A stretch of DNA of 64,000 nt from NCBI RefSeq assembly GCF_030177755.1, contig NZ_CP126539.1, positions 1,760,001-1,824,000 of the forward strand. Direction: 5' to 3'. This stretch comes from Devosia sp. RR2S18 (GTDB lineage Bacteria > Pseudomonadota > Alphaproteobacteria > Rhizobiales > Devosiaceae). Positions 28,193 through 38,504 of the stretch are shown here, piece after piece (positions within the stretch are counted from its first letter, which is position 1; each line of letters opens with the position of its first letter). Position numbers and translations under genes: made by a program. The notes beneath the pieces are model-generated. The model had not been told where the DNA came from. It ran no database searches and worked only from the letters and a program-made list of their open reading frames with translations.

Positions 28193-28614
28193 TCCACATG
28201 ATCAAGCTCAGCGTGGGGGTGTCCAGCTTCGAGGAGTTGGAGAGTTATCGCGACCAGCGCGCCCATTGGTGGGGTGCCGATTATGGCGAGGAGGTGCATG
28301 TGCACCGCACCCGCATGATGCCCAAGCGGGCCAAGGAGATGGAGGGCGCCTCGTCCATTTACTGGGTGATCTCGGGGCAGGTGGTATGCCGCCAGCCGAT
28401 TCTGCGGTTGGCGCCCTACACCAATGAGGAAGGCAAGGACTACTGCGACATTATCATGTCGCGCGACATGATCCGCACTGTGCCCTACCCGAAGCGCCCC
28501 TTTCAGGGCTGGCGCTACCTGCGGCCGGAAGACGCGCCGCCCGATCTCGGCGCCAACGAGAACGGCGGATCGCTGGAGATTGCCGCCGATCTGGCGCGGC
28601 TCGGTCTCATTTAG
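28189..28614 (+). CDS. DUF1489-family conserved protein
   Basis: The 141-residue protein begins MIHMIKLSVGVSSFEELE and has HVHRTRMMPKRAKEM, SIYWVISGQVVCRQPIL and FQGWRYLRPEDAPPDLG, all typical of the alphaproteobacterial DUF1489 family. No function is established. It is coupled to the GST gene by an ATGA overlap. Confidence 0.88.
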   Translation: MIHMIKLSVGVSSFEELESYRDQRAHWWGADYGEEVHVHRTRMMPKRAKEMEGASSIYWVISGQVVCRQPILRLAPYTNEEGKDYCDIIMSRDMIRTVPYPKRPFQGWRYLRPEDAPPDLGANENGGSLEIAADLARLGLI

Positions 28615-28713
28615 AGACGACATTCGCGTGTCATCGGCCCTCCGTTAAAGACCTGTTAACCATGCGGGCCGTTGTCTGCGTATGGGGCAAGGTTTCTGAT
28701 TTGGAGTCGGCAC

Positions 28714-29556
28714 ATGGCGCGGACTGGTGCGCATGTCATCGTGGTGGGGAACGAAAAGGGCGGGTCGGGCAAGTCGACCACCGCGTTCCACCTGGCAATC
28801 TATCTGCTGTTCGAAGGTTATCGCGTGGCCACGATCGACGTGGACAGCCGGCAGCAGACGTTCACGCACTATGTGCGCAATCGCCGCGCGCACATGCAGG
28901 AGCGCGGGCTTAGCTTGCCCAATCCAAAGCATTTCCACCTGCCGTCGGCCTGGGGCGATTCCATCAAGGAGAACCAGCGCGCCGAGTTCGACATCTTCCG
29001 CCGTGCGGTGGGGGAGGTGGAGGACAATGTCGACTTCCTGATCATCGATACGCCCGGTTTCGACACCAATTTGTCGCGCCTGTCGCATTCACTGGCTGAC
29101 ACGCTCGTGACGCCGGTCAATGACAGCCTGATTGATCTCAACGTCTTGGCTCGGCTGGATCCCGATACGGGCGTGCCGATCGAGACCAGCCACTATTCGC
29201 GCCTCGTGCAGAAGGCGCGCTCCGAACGGCTTGCCGTGGATGGTGAGACCATCGACTGGGTGCTGGTGCGAAACCGCATTTCGATGTTGGGCTCGCGCAA
29301 TGCGCGGCAGGTGCACGCCACGCTTGATACGATCGCCAGCCGTTTCGGCTGCCGCATGGCCGATGGCATCGCCGAGCGCGTGATATTCCGCTCGCTCTTT
29401 CCGATCGGCATGACCGTGTTTGATCCGGTGGAGGATGCGGCAGCCGAGGCTTCGTCGTCGCACGCCAGCGCCCGCCAGGAGTACAGAAACCTAGTCGCGG
29501 CGCTCAACCTGCCGCTGCCGCATCGCTTCCGCGAGCCGATGCGCCTCTCGGCCTGA
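28714..29556 (+). CDS. mipZ: Division-plane positioning ATPase MipZ
   Basis: The 280-residue ParA-superfamily protein has a deviant Walker A, GNEKGGSGKST (residues 12-22), switch motifs DVDSRQQT and IDTPGFD, and the MipZ-specific WVLVRNRISMLGSRN. In Caulobacter MipZ forms a polar gradient through ParB and inhibits FtsZ, setting the division site. GGAG lies 7 bases before the ATG. It is monocistronic and ends before a perfect hairpin. Confidence 0.95.
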   Translation: MARTGAHVIVVGNEKGGSGKSTTAFHLAIYLLFEGYRVATIDVDSRQQTFTHYVRNRRAHMQERGLSLPNPKHFHLPSAWGDSIKENQRAEFDIFRRAVGEVEDNVDFLIIDTPGFDTNLSRLSHSLADTLVTPVNDSLIDLNVLARLDPDTGVPIETSHYSRLVQKARSERLAVDGETIDWVLVRNRISMLGSRNARQVHATLDTIASRFGCRMADGIAERVIFRSLFPIGMTVFDPVEDAAAEASSSHASARQEYRNLVAALNLPLPHRFREPMRLSA

Positions 29557-29570
29557 GACGGCAAGGAGCG

Positions 29571-29593
29571 ACCAGCGGGGCTACCCCGCTGGT
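29571..29593. repeat. Perfect 10-bp hairpin between convergent genes
   Basis: ACCAGCGGGG and CCCCGCTGGT flank a CTA loop. It lies 15 bases past mipZ and 5 bases past the end of the convergent small gene. No T-run follows on either strand, so it may act as a weak terminator or an mRNA 3'-end stabiliser for both. Confidence 0.55.
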
Positions 29594-29597
29594 GGGT

Positions 29598-29870
29598 TCA
29601 GGCGCGTTCGCCGAAACTCATGTGCACGGCGCGCTTGCCACCTGGTGCAAAGACATCGAGATCCACCTGGACCGGCCGCTGCGCCATGCGACGGGTGCGG
29701 GCCGATAGCGCCAGTACGACACCGAGCAGATCGCTCACTGAGCGTTTGCGTGGCAGCATGCGGCCGGTCATTCCGGCCAAGGCGCGATTGCGGATCGCCA
29801 TATCTGGCGAGGCCAGACTGGAGCGGCCGACAAAACTGGCAAGCTCCTGAAGGGCGTTACGTTCACTCAT
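29598..29870 (-). CDS. Hypothetical 90-residue protein
   Basis: The frame starts ATG with GGAG 8 bases upstream and encodes a soluble, arginine-rich protein (RNRALAGMTGRMLPRKRSVSD in the middle, VQVDLDVFAPGGKRAVHMSF at the end, each as a partial quote). No family is recognised. It lies between convergent mipZ and the carboxypeptidase gene. Confidence 0.6.
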   Translation of the reverse strand: MSERNALQELASFVGRSSLASPDMAIRNRALAGMTGRMLPRKRSVSDLLGVVLALSARTRRMAQRPVQVDLDVFAPGGKRAVHMSFGERA

Positions 29871-29948
29871 TGGGCTACTCCAAACACAGGCACCAATGCT
29901 TCCCTTACTGGCCGGCAGCCCATGGGCCCCGGCTCATTTTTGTTGTGC

Positions 29949-31490
29949 CTAACCCTGCATGGCCAGGCAGCTCAAATTTTGTTCCTTGAGCTGATTGCAG
30001 ACAGCGCTGGCATCGTCACGGTCACCGAAGCCGACGAAACGGGCTCGATAGAAGGTCTGGCCGTTCTTCTCAAACCGTTCCACATAGGAGCGGAAATCGT
30101 TTAGATTGCCGACCTTGCCGGCAGCGTCCGAAAGCATGGCGCGGGCACTATCCTCTGAGGGCCCGGCACCGATCTGCACTACCCAGCCCCCGACCGCGCC
30201 GGCAGCAGCGGTGTCGTTTGCTGCCTGGCCGGTCGAATTGGTCGGACTGAAATCGAGGGGCGCCGAAGGGGTGGTCTGGCCGAGCGCGGATGGGGGCGCA
30301 CCGAGCTTGTAGCTGTCGCTGAGCCAGGCGCCGATCACGTCGGCATTGGGGTACTCTACCTGCGGCGACTGCGAAGGTGCGGCGAGTACGGTAGCGGCTT
30401 CCACCGCGGAGGCTGCCGGTGGCGTCACCGGAACCGGTGCCGCGCTGGCGACCATCACTTCGGGCATGGGCTGGGCCGGAGAAGTCTGCGGACGAGCGCC
30501 ATTGGCAGCAACCAGTTCGGCCAGGCGCCAGCCGGGCAGGGGCTTGGGCATGACGAAGACAGGCTGCGGCTGCGCAAACGCCACCTGCACATTGCCCTGG
30601 CGACCGGGCTGCGGCACCAGCGCTGCCTGTAGGTAATCGCCGCGACGCCCCTTGCTGAAGTAGTTGGAAACCAGCTGCCGCACCTTTTCGTCACGTGCCG
30701 CTGCAGAATTGAAGCCAAAGGCAACCACGATGACGTGGCGGCCGTCACTGCGGGCGGCGGTCAGCAGGTTGGAGCCGGCGGCGTTGATGTAGCCGGTCTT
30801 GATGCCGTCCACGATACCCTTATAGCCCAACACGCGGTTGTGGTTTCCGTAGGTCTTCTTGCCGTAGCTGAAGCTCTTGGTCTGGAACAGGTCGTAGTAG
30901 TTGGGGAAGTGCTGGTAGATGGCAGCTCCGAGGATCGCCTGGTCGCGAACCGTGGTGATCTGGCCGCCATCGGGCAGGCCCGAAGCGTTGCGGTAGGTGG
31001 TCGAGCGCATGCCCATGGCGCGGGCCGTGGCGGTCATGCGTTCGGCAAATCTGGATTCGCTGCCGGAAATGTGTTCGGCAATCACGCGGGCCATATCGTT
31101 GGCCGAGAGCGTCACCAGCGACTTCATTGCGTCTTCAACGGTGATGGTCGAGCCAGCGCGCAAGCCCAGCTTTGTGGGCACCGCGGACGCCGCATGCTTG
31201 GAAACCGTCATCTTGGTAGAAAGCTTGAGGTTGCCCGCACTCAATTCCTGGAAGACGACATAGAGCGTCATCACCTTGGCGACAGACGCCGGATAGCGGC
31301 GGGAGTCGGCGTGCTCCTCGTAGAGGACCTGACCCGACTTGGCATCAACGACGATGCCCGCATATTTTCTAAGGTTTTCGATCGCTTGGGCGGGTGCCAC
31401 CATCGGGGTGGACACTGCCAAGGTTACGAGGACTGCGGCCAGGGCGCGGAAGAGGACGACGCGCCACGGGGTTTTCGCCTGAGAAGCCAC
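29949..31490 (-). CDS. D-alanyl-D-alanine carboxypeptidase (S11 family) with SPOR domain
   Basis: The 513-residue protein has a signal peptide (residues about 1-36, cleavage after AQA), the S11 triad SVAK (69-72), SAN (129-131) and KTG (231-233), a Pro/Ala/Val-rich linker, and a C-terminal SPOR domain (about 435-513) that binds denuded septal peptidoglycan. It would trim pentapeptide stems, likely at the divider. The GTG at 31490 is chosen because GGAG lies 6 bases upstream; a TTG at 31502 is the alternative. Confidence 0.9.
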   Translation of the reverse strand: MASQAKTPWRVVLFRALAAVLVTLAVSTPMVAPAQAIENLRKYAGIVVDAKSGQVLYEEHADSRRYPASVAKVMTLYVVFQELSAGNLKLSTKMTVSKHAASAVPTKLGLRAGSTITVEDAMKSLVTLSANDMARVIAEHISGSESRFAERMTATARAMGMRSTTYRNASGLPDGGQITTVRDQAILGAAIYQHFPNYYDLFQTKSFSYGKKTYGNHNRVLGYKGIVDGIKTGYINAAGSNLLTAARSDGRHVIVVAFGFNSAAARDEKVRQLVSNYFSKGRRGDYLQAALVPQPGRQGNVQVAFAQPQPVFVMPKPLPGWRLAELVAANGARPQTSPAQPMPEVMVASAAPVPVTPPAASAVEAATVLAAPSQSPQVEYPNADVIGAWLSDSYKLGAPPSALGQTTPSAPLDFSPTNSTGQAANDTAAAGAVGGWVVQIGAGPSEDSARAMLSDAAGKVGNLNDFRSYVERFEKNGQTFYRARFVGFGDRDDASAVCNQLKEQNLSCLAMQG

Positions 31491-31965
31491 CCGGAACTCC
31501 AACTCTTTTTACCTGTCACTGCTGTGACTGGTTACTAAACACACGGTTGCTGGTCGCGGCGCGCCCCCGCCGCCAAGCCAAGCTCGATCATGCTGAACCT
31601 ATGACCCCGCCGTTACCATTCCGTAAAATGCAGTCGAATTAGGCGAGGGTGTGGAAGCTAAGTCACGGCTTGGTGATGTCGTGGTTAACAAAAGAGTTCG
31701 GGCGAACGAAATCCACAATGCGGGCATTGCAGCTCAGCAGGCAACCGAGAGGGCACAACGGTGATGACGCATCGCACGAGCAAACCGTTGTCGGCTCCAG
31801 ATTACCCTGCTCTTGAACTTGGCTACGTTTGCACCAATCTAAGGATCAACACCGGCCGCCGCGAGGCAGCATGCCAAGCCGGTTTTTCTCAAACACCCTC
31901 CTCACAATATTGGGAATCCACTCAGCTTAAAACCGGGCTGGATTTGCCTACATAATGGGTCCACC
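31491..31965. other. 475-base intergenic region upstream of clpS
   Basis: No convincing gene is seen. A 64-codon frame at 31761-31955 has only a weak ribosome site and no recognisable family. CTTG at 31812 and CCAATCT at 31834, 18 bases apart, loosely resemble an alphaproteobacterial heat-shock (sigma-32) promoter, which would suit clpS-clpA, but the match is weak. Confidence 0.3.
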
Positions 31966-32421
31966 ATGCTGCTTCGTCCGATCCACGACAGTTGCCCGAA
32001 GATGACCACCGAACTTCTCTCAAAGACCACCACCGCAGCCGATTTCCTCCACATCGTGGAGCGAGTTCCCCTGGTTGATGGTCCCAACGATGATGATGGC
32101 GGGAAGCGCGGCGAGGGCAAGAGCGGCACCGAGACGGGCACCATCACCCGTACGCGGCCTAAGACCAAACGCCCGAACCTCTATCGGGTCCTGCTCCTCA
32201 ATGACGACTACACCCCAATGGAGTTTGTCATTCTCGTCCTGCAAGACGTCTTCAACAAATCACGTGAAGAGGCCGTGCAGATCATGCTGCATGTTCACCA
32301 AAAGGGGGTGGGTGAATGTGGCGTCTACCCATACGAGGTCGCCGAAACCAAGGTGACCCGCGTCATGGACACAGCACGCAAGAACCAGCATCCGCTGCAA
32401 TGCGTGATGGAAAAGCAATAG
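31966..32421 (+). CDS. clpS: ATP-dependent Clp protease adaptor ClpS
   Basis: The product, up to 151 residues, has the ClpS core [40 protein letters not shown], quoted in part, which binds N-degron residues and hands substrates to ClpA. The core begins near residue 70, so the N-terminal extension is long for ClpS (usually about 100-120 residues). An ATG at 32002 (MTTELL) is an alternative start. clpA follows after 9 bases. Confidence 0.95.
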   Translation: MLLRPIHDSCPKMTTELLSKTTTAADFLHIVERVPLVDGPNDDDGGKRGEGKSGTETGTITRTRPKTKRPNLYRVLLLNDDYTPMEFVILVLQDVFNKSREEAVQIMLHVHQKGVGECGVYPYEVAETKVTRVMDTARKNQHPLQCVMEKQ

Positions 32422-32430
32422 GAACATCAT

Positions 32431-34773
32431 ATGCCCTCATTTTCCCGCGGACTTGAAAAGGCTCTGCATCAGGCGATGAACCTGGCGCGTGAGCGCAACC
32501 ACGAGTTCGCTACGCTCGAGCACCTCTTGCTGGCCCTGACCGACGACCGCGAAACGATCGCCGTGCTGACCGGCTGCGACGTCGACATCGACGCGCTCAA
32601 GAGCGACCTAGAAGATTTCATCAACGAAGAGCTGGACAGCCTCATCGTGGCCAATGGCCAGGATGCGCGCCCCACGGCCGCCTTCCAGCGCGTTATTCAG
32701 CGCGCCGTAATCCACGTCCAATCCTCGGGCCGCGAGGAAGTTACCGGTGCCAATGTACTGGTGGCGATCTTTGCGGAACGTGAAAGCCATGCCGCCTATT
32801 TCCTGGAACAGCAGGATATGAGCCGGCTCGATGCCGTCAATTTCATCAGCCACGGGATCACCAAGTCCGGTCCCAGCGAGGAGCGCAAGGTGCGTGGTGC
32901 CGAAGAGGGTGAAGGCGGTGCCGAAGGCGCCAGCGGTGACGGCAAGAAGAGCTCGGCACTGGCCGACTTCTGCGTCAACCTCAATGACAAGGCCCGCCAG
33001 GGCAAGATCGACCCGCTGATCGGCCGCGATGCCGAGCTGCGTCGTACGATCCAGGTGCTCTGCCGACGGTCCAAGAACAACCCGCTTTATGTGGGTGACG
33101 CTGGCGTCGGCAAGACCGCCATCGCCGAGGGCCTAGCCCGCAAGATCAACGAGGGCGATGTGCCCGAAGTGCTCAAGGAGGCGGTCATCTACGCCCTCGA
33201 CATGGGTTCGCTCCTGGCTGGCACCCGCTATCGCGGTGACTTCGAAGAGCGCCTCAAGGCCGTCATGAAGGAACTCGAGAAGCAGCCCAATTCGGTGCTG
33301 TTCATCGACGAGATCCACACCATGATCGGCGCTGGTGCGACCTCGGGTGGGGCCCTCGATGCCTCGAACCTGCTGAAGCCGGCTCTCGCCTCTGGCGCGA
33401 TCCGCTGCATTGGCTCGACCACCTACAAGGAATACCGCCAGTTCTTCGAGAAGGACCGGGCGCTGGTCCGTCGTTTCCAGAAGATCGACGTCAACGAGCC
33501 GTCCGTTCCCGATGCCATCGAGATAGTGCGGGGTCTGCGGCCCTATTTTGAAGAGTTCCATAAGATCCAGTACACCGATGACGCGCTGACCGCAGCGGTG
33601 GAACTGAGCGCGCGGTATATCAACGACCGCAAGCTGCCCGATAAGGCGATCGATGTGCTCGACGAGACGGGTGCCAGCCAGATGCTGGTGACCGAGGACA
33701 AGCGTAAAAAGATCATCGATGTCGAGGACATCGAGGCAACCATTGCCACCATTGCTCGCATACCGCCCAAATCGGTCAGCAAGTCTGATGCGGAACTGCT
33801 GAGCGGTCTTGAGAAAAGCTTGCGGACGGTGGTCTTCGGACAGGATCAGGCGATCACGGCGCTGTCTTCGGCAATCAAACTGGCCCGTGCCGGCCTGCGG
33901 GAACCAGAAAAGCCGATCGGTTCCTATCTCTTCACTGGCCCGACCGGTGTGGGCAAAACCGAGGTGGCCAAGCAACTCGCCGATACCCTGGGCGTGGAAC
34001 TGCTGCGGTTCGACATGTCAGAGTATATGGAGCGGCATACCGTGTCGCGCCTGATCGGTGCCCCTCCGGGCTATGTCGGCTTCGACCAAGGCGGCCTGCT
34101 CACCGATGGCGTGGACCAGCATCCGCACTGCGTAGTGCTGCTCGACGAAATCGAGAAGGCGCATCCCGATCTCTACAACATCCTGTTGCAGGTGATGGAC
34201 CACGGCAAGCTAACTGACCACAACGGCAAGTCGGTCGATTTCCGCAACGTCATCCTGATCATGACGTCCAATGTGGGTGCTGCAGAACTGGCCCGTTCGC
34301 CGATCGGCTTCGGCCGCAAGCGCGAGCAGGGGGATGACGAAGAGGCGATCAATCGCACCTTCACGCCCGAGTTCCGCAACCGGCTCGATGCGATCATCTC
34401 CTTCGCGCCGCTGCCGCAGGAGGTGGTTCGCCGCGTGGTCGAGAAGTTCGTTCTGCAGCTCGAGGGCCAGTTGGCCGAGCGGGGCGTTACCATCGATCTC
34501 ACGCCGGAAGCTGCCGATTGGCTGGCCGAGCACGGCTATGACGAACGCATGGGAGCGCGCCCGCTGGGTCGCGTAATCCAGGAATACGTCAAGAAGCCGC
34601 TGGCTGACCAGGTGTTGTTCGGCGAACTCGTCAATGGCGGGCAGGTGACCGTCGCCGTGGTCGGCGAGGGGGCCGAGGCCAAGCTCGAGCTGATCGCGAC
34701 GCCACCACGTCCTGCCAAGCCCAAGGCGCTGCCCAAGCCCAAAAAGCCCAAGGCAACTGCCGACAAGAACTAA
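32431..34773 (+). CDS. clpA: ATP-dependent Clp protease ATP-binding subunit ClpA
   Basis: The 780-residue AAA+ unfoldase has an N-domain (1-145), a first ATPase module with GDAGVGKTA (222-230) and a second with GPTGVGKTE (503-511). A C-terminal D2-small domain and a Pro/Lys-rich tail follow. ClpA feeds substrates to ClpP. It directly follows clpS, its adaptor, and ends in a strong terminator. Confidence 0.97.
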   Translation: MPSFSRGLEKALHQAMNLARERNHEFATLEHLLLALTDDRETIAVLTGCDVDIDALKSDLEDFINEELDSLIVANGQDARPTAAFQRVIQRAVIHVQSSGREEVTGANVLVAIFAERESHAAYFLEQQDMSRLDAVNFISHGITKSGPSEERKVRGAEEGEGGAEGASGDGKKSSALADFCVNLNDKARQGKIDPLIGRDAELRRTIQVLCRRSKNNPLYVGDAGVGKTAIAEGLARKINEGDVPEVLKEAVIYALDMGSLLAGTRYRGDFEERLKAVMKELEKQPNSVLFIDEIHTMIGAGATSGGALDASNLLKPALASGAIRCIGSTTYKEYRQFFEKDRALVRRFQKIDVNEPSVPDAIEIVRGLRPYFEEFHKIQYTDDALTAAVELSARYINDRKLPDKAIDVLDETGASQMLVTEDKRKKIIDVEDIEATIATIARIPPKSVSKSDAELLSGLEKSLRTVVFGQDQAITALSSAIKLARAGLREPEKPIGSYLFTGPTGVGKTEVAKQLADTLGVELLRFDMSEYMERHTVSRLIGAPPGYVGFDQGGLLTDGVDQHPHCVVLLDEIEKAHPDLYNILLQVMDHGKLTDHNGKSVDFRNVILIMTSNVGAAELARSPIGFGRKREQGDDEEAINRTFTPEFRNRLDAIISFAPLPQEVVRRVVEKFVLQLEGQLAERGVTIDLTPEAADWLAEHGYDERMGARPLGRVIQEYVKKPLADQVLFGELVNGGQVTVAVVGEGAEAKLELIATPPRPAKPKALPKPKKPKATADKN

Positions 34774-34775
34774 GG

Positions 34776-34806
34776 AAAAGGCCGGGAGCGATCCCGGCCT
34801 TTTCGT
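34776..34806 (+). terminator. Terminator after clpA
   Basis: A perfect 12-bp stem (AAAAGGCCGGGA / TCCCGGCCTTTT) with loop GCGA begins 2 bases after the clpA stop. Confidence 0.88.
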
Positions 34807-35040
34807 TTCTGGCCAGGAAGCATTCGGCAAAATGCCGCTAAATCACTCATTAGCCCCGGAAAACCGGGAAAATGCTGATGGAAGGCTTGCAGCCTCCACT
34901 TTTCCAGTTCATTAACGGAATCGCACCGTCCGGCCTCGTAAAAACCCCGGAATTCCTTGCGTTCTGCGCAGAATCGACAAAGGGTGACCGCGTTTTCAAG
35001 GTCCCCCAGCGAGGGCGGGCATTCACTGTGAGGAAACGCT

Positions 35041-35313
35041 ATGAACAAGAACGATCTGGTTGGCGTCGTTGCCGACAAGGCGACGATCACCAAGGCACAG
35101 GCCGCTGAAGCGGTTGACGCAGTGTTCGAGGCCATCACCAACTCCCTGAAGGCCGGCGAAGAAGTCCGCCTCGTTGGTTTCGGTACCTTTGCCGTGTCGC
35201 AGCGCAAGGCTTCCACTGGCCGCAACCCTGCCACTGGCGCCGAGATCAGCATCCCGGCCTCTAACCAGGCCAAATTTAAGCCCGGCAAGGGCCTGAAGGA
35301 CGCGATCAACTAA
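35041..35313 (+). CDS. hup: HU-family DNA-binding protein
   Basis: The 90-residue protein begins MNKNDLVGVVADKATITKAQA and carries the HU arm motif GRNPATGAEISIPASN and the FKPGKGLKDAIN end. HU bends DNA and compacts the nucleoid. GAGGAA lies a few bases before the ATG. A 237-base spacer, presumably with its promoter, separates it from clpA, and a strong terminator follows. Confidence 0.95.
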   Translation: MNKNDLVGVVADKATITKAQAAEAVDAVFEAITNSLKAGEEVRLVGFGTFAVSQRKASTGRNPATGAEISIPASNQAKFKPGKGLKDAIN

Positions 35314-35335
35314 GCTGGTCCATGATCGCATGGCG

Positions 35336-35375
35336 AGTGGCCCCGAGCGCTTTGCGCCGGGGCCACTTTGTTTTT
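35336..35375 (+). terminator. Terminator after hup
   Basis: A 10-bp stem (AGTGGCCCCG / CGGGGCCACT), whose loop itself can fold through GCGC / GCGC, is followed by TTGTTTTTG. Confidence 0.85.
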
Positions 35376-35446
35376 GTCTGCCCGCTTGACGGATAGGAGC
35401 GGGGGCCCTATCAGGGCGCCATCCCAGCGGCGCTTCGCGCTGCGGC

Positions 35447-35522
<76 letters not shown>

Positions 35523-35773
35523 TTCTTCCGCACATCAATGGGTACCCGTTTCCGCAGCACATTGCGCCTAAGTGCGGCAGTGGATGCTGTGAGGCGCAAT
35601 TCTCATCCTTCGCTGCAGTTTTTCTCCGCAACAGCCTCAACATATGAGCTTTTCCACAGGCGGTTGTGGGAATTTTGAGAATCTCGCGACATTCCTGCTT
35701 TGGCCGCTTGACTTGCCCCCAGCCCCTCGGTAAACGGACCTCACGTTGCAGGAACGCCTCGCGTTCCAATGCT

Positions 35774-35850
<77 letters not shown>

Positions 35851-35878
35851 ACGTTTTCAGGCCGTTAGCCGAAAACGT
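35851..35878 (+). terminator. Hairpin directly after tRNA-Asp
   Basis: ACGTTTTC and GAAAACGT pair around an inner GGC / GCC stem and CGTTA loop, beginning at the base after CCA. There is no T-run beyond the stem, so it may mark the tRNA 3' end or be a weak terminator. Confidence 0.45.
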
Positions 35879-36190
35879 GGTGGTCAGCTGTCAACATCCT
35901 CTTCCAACTTGTTCTCGGCTTCTTGTCGTTGGTTGCGACCGATGTGTGTGGCTCTATCTCCTCCTTGCCGCATGGACGAGACGTCGCAGCGACCCGCAGG
36001 TTAGGGGGACGTAGCCCTTCCGCCCATCATGCGTTTTTCACTTTCTCCAAAGTGAATCCGCGGGTTCGTCATGAGCAATATCGGAGCAGCTCATTTTCTG
36101 GGCAGAGTGGTTCCCCTGCTTAGCAGGTGAACATTCGCTTGCAGCCTGCCACTTTTGGAGCTCTTATGAGTTCCGGTGCAGGAGAGTGGC
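35879..36190. other. Spacer upstream of the Anbu cluster
   Basis: About 310 bases without a supported gene. It must hold the promoter of the ATP-grasp gene and its followers. AGGAG at 36180-36184 is that gene's ribosome binding site. No clear operator or promoter was recognised. Confidence 0.3.
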
Positions 36191-36694
36191 GTGCCTCCAT
36201 TCAATGAAATGCTATGTGCAGATGGCCGGGTCAGGGCTCCCTATGAACCTGTAAAGGCGTGGCTTGATCAGAAGACGCCGGCCGCGCTGGAGAAGAAGGC
36301 CCTGGATGCCGAGGGCGTGTTTCGGCGGACCGGGATCACCTTTGCAGTCTATGGCGAAGACGCGACTGCCGAGCGACTGATCCCCTTCGACATCGTGCCG
36401 CGGATCATCACGGGAAGTGAGTGGCGATATCTGTCACAGGGCATCGAGCAGCGTGTGATGGCGATCAATGCGTTTCTGGACGACATCTACCATCGCCAGG
36501 AGATCGTGCGGGCCGGGCGCATCCCCAAGCAACTGATTACGCAGAACGCGGCATTTCTGCCCGAGATGATCGGCTTCCGACCACCACAGAATGTCTACAC
36601 CCACATCATCGGTGTCGATCTGGTGCGGACGGCCGAGAACCAGTTCTACGTGCTGGAAGACAATGCCCGCACCCCCTCGGGCGTGTCCTACATG
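36191..36694 (+). pseudogene. Circularly permuted ATP-grasp protein, 5' fragment (split by IS66 element)
   Basis: The first 168 codons encode PPFNEMLCADGRVRAPYEPV and, later, RTGITFAVYGED, PFDIVPRIITGSEW, and DNARTPSGVSYM, the N-terminal half of the COG2308-type circularly permuted ATP-grasp family. Such enzymes are predicted to join peptide or amide bonds. The frame is broken at 36694, where the insertion sequence begins. The GTG start has AGGAG 6 bases upstream. Together with 39340-40251 it would make a 471-residue protein, the normal family size. Confidence 0.85.
36687..36694. repeat. Left target-site duplication of the IS66 element
   Basis: CCTACATG immediately precedes the left inverted repeat and is repeated exactly at 39332-39339. 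Eight bases is the usual IS66-family duplication size. Confidence 0.9.
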
Positions 36695-36890
36695 GTAAGC
36701 GGTGTTCTGCGGCCACTTGGGCTCAGGGTCGAGGGAACTGAACGACGTTGTTGCCGCGCATGAAGGCGATGGCTCCTTCGCTGTTTAGAGCGGCTAAGGC
36801 AGCATCGCGCGCCTCGCTGTCGGTCTCGAACTGATTGGGAGGGCGCCTCGTTGCTGGTGGTTTCCGATTATGCCGCCAGAGCCAAGAGCG

Positions 36891-38435
36891 TCAATCGCCC
36901 AGCTTTGCAGCATAGTTCCACGGCAGCAGATCGTTGATGCGGCTCTGCTTGTAGTCGGCGATGATGGCGTGGAGTGTTGCGGCCAGCCAGGCATAGGGAT
37001 CGACAGCGTTGAGCTTGCAGGTTTCGATCAACGAGGCGATGACAGCCCAGTTTTCAGCACCGGCATCATGGCCGGCGAAGAGCGCGTTCTTCCGGTTCAG
37101 CGCGATCGGGCGGATGGTCCGCTCAACGGTATTGTTGTCGAGCTCGATGCGGCCATCGGTGAGGAACAGCACTAACCCCGACCAGTATTTGGCGATGTAG
37201 CTCAAGGCCTCCCCAAGCGGCGCTTTCGCGGAGACGCGGGCGCGATGAAGGTCGAGCCAAGCCTTTGTCCGGGCGACGGCTGGTCCGGATCGTTCCTGGC
37301 GAGCAGCGAGACGCTGTTCGGGGCCCAGGCCTCGGATCTCGGCTTCGATGGTATAGAGCTCGCCGATGAGCCGCACACCCTCTTCCGCAATCGGGGCGGT
37401 GCCGGCGCGCGTGATCTCGATCAGCTTGCGACGGGCATGGGCCCAGCAATAGGCGAGTTGGATACCCGCGCCGACGCGGCCGGGCGCGATCAGTCGGTTG
37501 TAGCCGGCATAGCCATCCACCTGCAGGATGCCGCCAAAGCCCTGCAATATCTGTTCGGCATGAAGACCACCTCGGCCCGGGGCATAGGTGAAGGCAACAC
37601 CGGGTGGTGCGGTGCCATTCCAGGGACGATCATCGCGGGCCAGGGCCCAGAAGTATCCGGTCTTGGTTTTGCGGGCACCGGGATCGAGCACTGGCGCGCG
37701 AGTTTCATCCATGAACAGCTTGGATGAGCGCTTCAGATCCGCCATTAGGGCAGCATAGACCGGACGCAACTCGAAGGCGGCCCGACCAACCCAGTCGGCC
37801 AGCGTTGAGCGGTCCAGATCAACACCCTGACGACTGAAGATCTGCGCCTGGCGATAGAGCGGGAGGTGGTCCGCATACTTGCTGACCAGGACATGGGCGA
37901 CCGTGGCCTCGGTCGGCAGCCCGCCAGGGATCAGCCGAGCGGGCGCCGGCGCCTGCACCACGCCGTCGGTGCAGGACCGGCAGGCATATTTGGGGCGACG
38001 GGTCACGATCACGCGGAACTGGGCCGGGATCACGTCGAGCCGCTCGGAGACGTCCTCGCCGATGCAGTGCAGCCCGCCGCCACAGCCACAGACCAGGCTT
38101 TCGGGTTCGATGATCTCTTCGATCCGCGGCAGGTGTTTGGGGAGTGAACCACGATTGGTACTGCGCGGCTTGGCCGGACGTCGGGCCAGCCGGTCCTCGG
38201 CGTCCTCCGCGGCCTGGACAACCGCGATTGCCATTTCCAGATCCTCCAGCGCCAGCTCGAACTGGTCCGGGTCGCTCTTTTCCGATCGACGCCCGAAGGC
38301 CGCCTGCTTGAACGCGGCAACCAGCTTTTCCAGTTGAGCGATCCGCTCGTCCTTGCGCTGATCACGCACCTCCGCTGCGATCAGCATCGCCTTGAGGGCA
38401 GCAATGTCATCGGGAAGTTCGGCGGCATCGAGCAT
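36891..38435 (-). CDS. tnpC: IS66 transposase TnpC (DDE type)
   Basis: The 514-residue protein has an N-terminal leucine-zipper-like region, a cysteine-rich zinc-binding region (VCGCGGGLHCIGE and PKYACRSC), and the DDE domain with QVDGYAGYN, AHARRKL and DNNTVERTIRP. It is full length and uninterrupted. It is the catalytic subunit of IS66 transposition. After its TGA the same frame stays open for 55 more codons with coding-like content. Confidence 0.95.
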   Translation of the reverse strand: MLDAAELPDDIAALKAMLIAAEVRDQRKDERIAQLEKLVAAFKQAAFGRRSEKSDPDQFELALEDLEMAIAVVQAAEDAEDRLARRPAKPRSTNRGSLPKHLPRIEEIIEPESLVCGCGGGLHCIGEDVSERLDVIPAQFRVIVTRRPKYACRSCTDGVVQAPAPARLIPGGLPTEATVAHVLVSKYADHLPLYRQAQIFSRQGVDLDRSTLADWVGRAAFELRPVYAALMADLKRSSKLFMDETRAPVLDPGARKTKTGYFWALARDDRPWNGTAPPGVAFTYAPGRGGLHAEQILQGFGGILQVDGYAGYNRLIAPGRVGAGIQLAYCWAHARRKLIEITRAGTAPIAEEGVRLIGELYTIEAEIRGLGPEQRLAARQERSGPAVARTKAWLDLHRARVSAKAPLGEALSYIAKYWSGLVLFLTDGRIELDNNTVERTIRPIALNRKNALFAGHDAGAENWAVIASLIETCKLNAVDPYAWLAATLHAIIADYKQSRINDLLPWNYAAKLGD

Positions 38436-38504
38436 GGCCAGAATCTACCAGATCAGGCGCCGCCGATCCCGCAAAAAGACCAGCCCTGAGTCATCCTGCC
38501 GCAG

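Noticed and set aside
31761..31955. 64-codon plus-strand frame upstream of clpS
   Set aside because: Weak ribosome site, no recognisable family, and it lies in what is probably clpS promoter sequence.
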